NCBI GenBank assembly: GCA_023489065.1
Contig: JAMDCL010000157.1
Location: 1 to 7,307, forward strand
Reading direction: 5' to 3'
Length of the DNA stretch: 7,307 nucleotides
Source: Deltaproteobacteria bacterium
Lineage (GTDB): Bacteria; JAMCPX01
Of the stretch, positions 6,812 through 7,307 are shown piece by piece. Under the pieces are notes generated by a model, which saw only the letters and a list, made by a program, of their open reading frames with translations, was not told the DNA's origin and ran no database searches. The position numbers were made by a program, and so were the translations under genes. The number at the start of each line of letters is the position of its first letter. The stretch's first letter is position 1.

Positions 6812-7228
6812 CTAATATGTACAACCAACATTCTCTTGAGGATAAGCTTTAATTTCCGCCTTGTATGCTTCTTCTTCAAACCATATATGACAGTATGCAG
6901 CAGGAGTACCCCAATTTTTGTTGTTGATAGCTCCTATTACATAGTACGAAACGTAAATGGGTATGAACGACGGACCCCATATTCTGAATTGTTTTACATG
7001 TTGTACTTGTTGAATATCCTTTTCTTGTTTTGCTTCTTTTAAAATGGGGACTTGTTTTTGTAATAAAATGTTCTGGTAGGTTAGATTATTATTTTTTGCG
7101 AGCAGATTTATTATATAAGAAACCGAAGTTATAGAGGAGAGAACACATAGAGATATAAAGATGATGGATAGAAACCTCCATCTCCTATCCTCATGATGAA
7201 GCACAACTTTCTCTTCGTTCTGTGCCAT
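6812..7228 (-). CDS. Small single-pass membrane protein, unknown family
   Basis: I do not recognise this 138-residue protein. The N-terminus is charged (HHEDRRWR, 11-18), then one hydrophobic helix spans about 19-43; arginines before it suggest an N-in orientation with the rest outside the cytoplasm. Residues about 48-80 are rich in Q, K, E and L and may form a coiled coil. The C-terminal part (81-138) has aromatic-rich strands (FRIWGPSFIPIYVSYYVIG) and two cysteines, C113 and C136, that could form a disulfide in the periplasm. I chose the ATG at 7228 over the in-frame TTG at 7231 because GGAGGG at 7236-7241 is 7 bases from it. The stop is 1 bp before the YVTN lipoprotein start. It may be an inner-membrane partner or anchor for the lipoproteins, but this is only inferred from gene order. 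Confidence 0.72.
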   Translation of the reverse strand: MAQNEEKVVLHHEDRRWRFLSIIFISLCVLSSITSVSYIINLLAKNNNLTYQNILLQKQVPILKEAKQEKDIQQVQHVKQFRIWGPSFIPIYVSYYVIGAINNKNWGTPAAYCHIWFEEEAYKAEIKAYPQENVGCTY

Positions 7229-7235
7229 CAATTTT

Positions 7236-7241
7236 CCCTCC
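7236..7241 (-). promoter_or_regulatory. Shine-Dalgarno of the small membrane protein gene
   Basis: GGAGGG on the minus strand lies 7 bases before the ATG at 7228 and decides between that ATG and the TTG just upstream. An AATATACTTC stretch further upstream (around 7247-7256) contains a -10-like TATACT, but I see no convincing -35 partner. Confidence 0.65.
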
Positions 7242-7307
7242 GGATGAGAAGTATATTACCAGATACAAAACAGCTTCCTTAAATCGATCCTACGGGGTGA
7301 TCTCAAT

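Noticed and set aside
6811..6879. N-terminal extension of the YVTN lipoprotein to an ATG at 6879
   Set aside because: It would overlap the upstream gene by 68 bases, has no ribosome site and would bury the lipoprotein signal peptide behind a highly basic stretch.
7256..7307. Possible tail of another minus-strand gene ending in TAA at 7256-7258
   Set aside because: Only 16 open codons lie inside the window and their product (ending RKLFCIW) is not recognisable; other frames in the same stretch stop earlier, so there is nothing to choose it by.

Overview
Every gene I can support lies on the minus strand, so transcription runs from high to low coordinates. There are ten protein-coding genes, the last of which runs off the left edge. 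I see no rRNA, tRNA, CRISPR array, integrase or transposase. The chemistry suggests an anaerobic Gram-negative-type bacterium, with Desulfobacterota or Nitrospirota as my best guesses. The reasons are an AhbD-type radical SAM heme b synthase next to hemB (the siroheme-dependent alternative heme route of sulfate reducers and relatives), two lipoproteins with lipoboxes, and PlsC acyltransferases. The phylum is inferred and not demonstrated.

Region A (about 4444-7228) is an AT-richer three-gene cluster. A small single-pass membrane protein with a coiled-coil-like stretch comes first. It is followed with 1 bp spacing by a lipoprotein beta-propeller of the YVTN type. After a 9-bp gap comes a second lipoprotein with a PKD-like domain and a propeller built from Asp-box (BNR/sortilin-like) repeats. 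The tight spacing, and a Shine-Dalgarno overlapping the preceding stop codon, argue for one mRNA. All three products should sit in or outside the membrane; their function is unknown.

Region B (about 3265-4440) is a 195-bp intergenic stretch with a candidate promoter, followed by hemB (porphobilinogen synthase) with complete zinc cysteines and both active-site lysines. The 3' end of hemB and the gap after it are made of a degenerate AT-rich tandem repeat that supplies the last few codons and the stop.

Region C (1-3092) is a closely packed run of five genes: ahbD, a DUF4177-like 64-residue protein, an RDD-family membrane protein, and two tandem paralogous plsC-type acyltransferases. The spacings are 4 bp, an 8-bp overlap, 15 bp and a 4-bp ATGA overlap. 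The second acyltransferase is cut by the window edge. HemB and AhbD act at the start and end of the same heme pathway. The other three kinds of gene look like membrane-lipid or envelope passengers whose link to heme is only positional. I found no clearly new biological system. The most open questions are the double-propeller lipoprotein cassette and the AT-rich repeat at the end of hemB.
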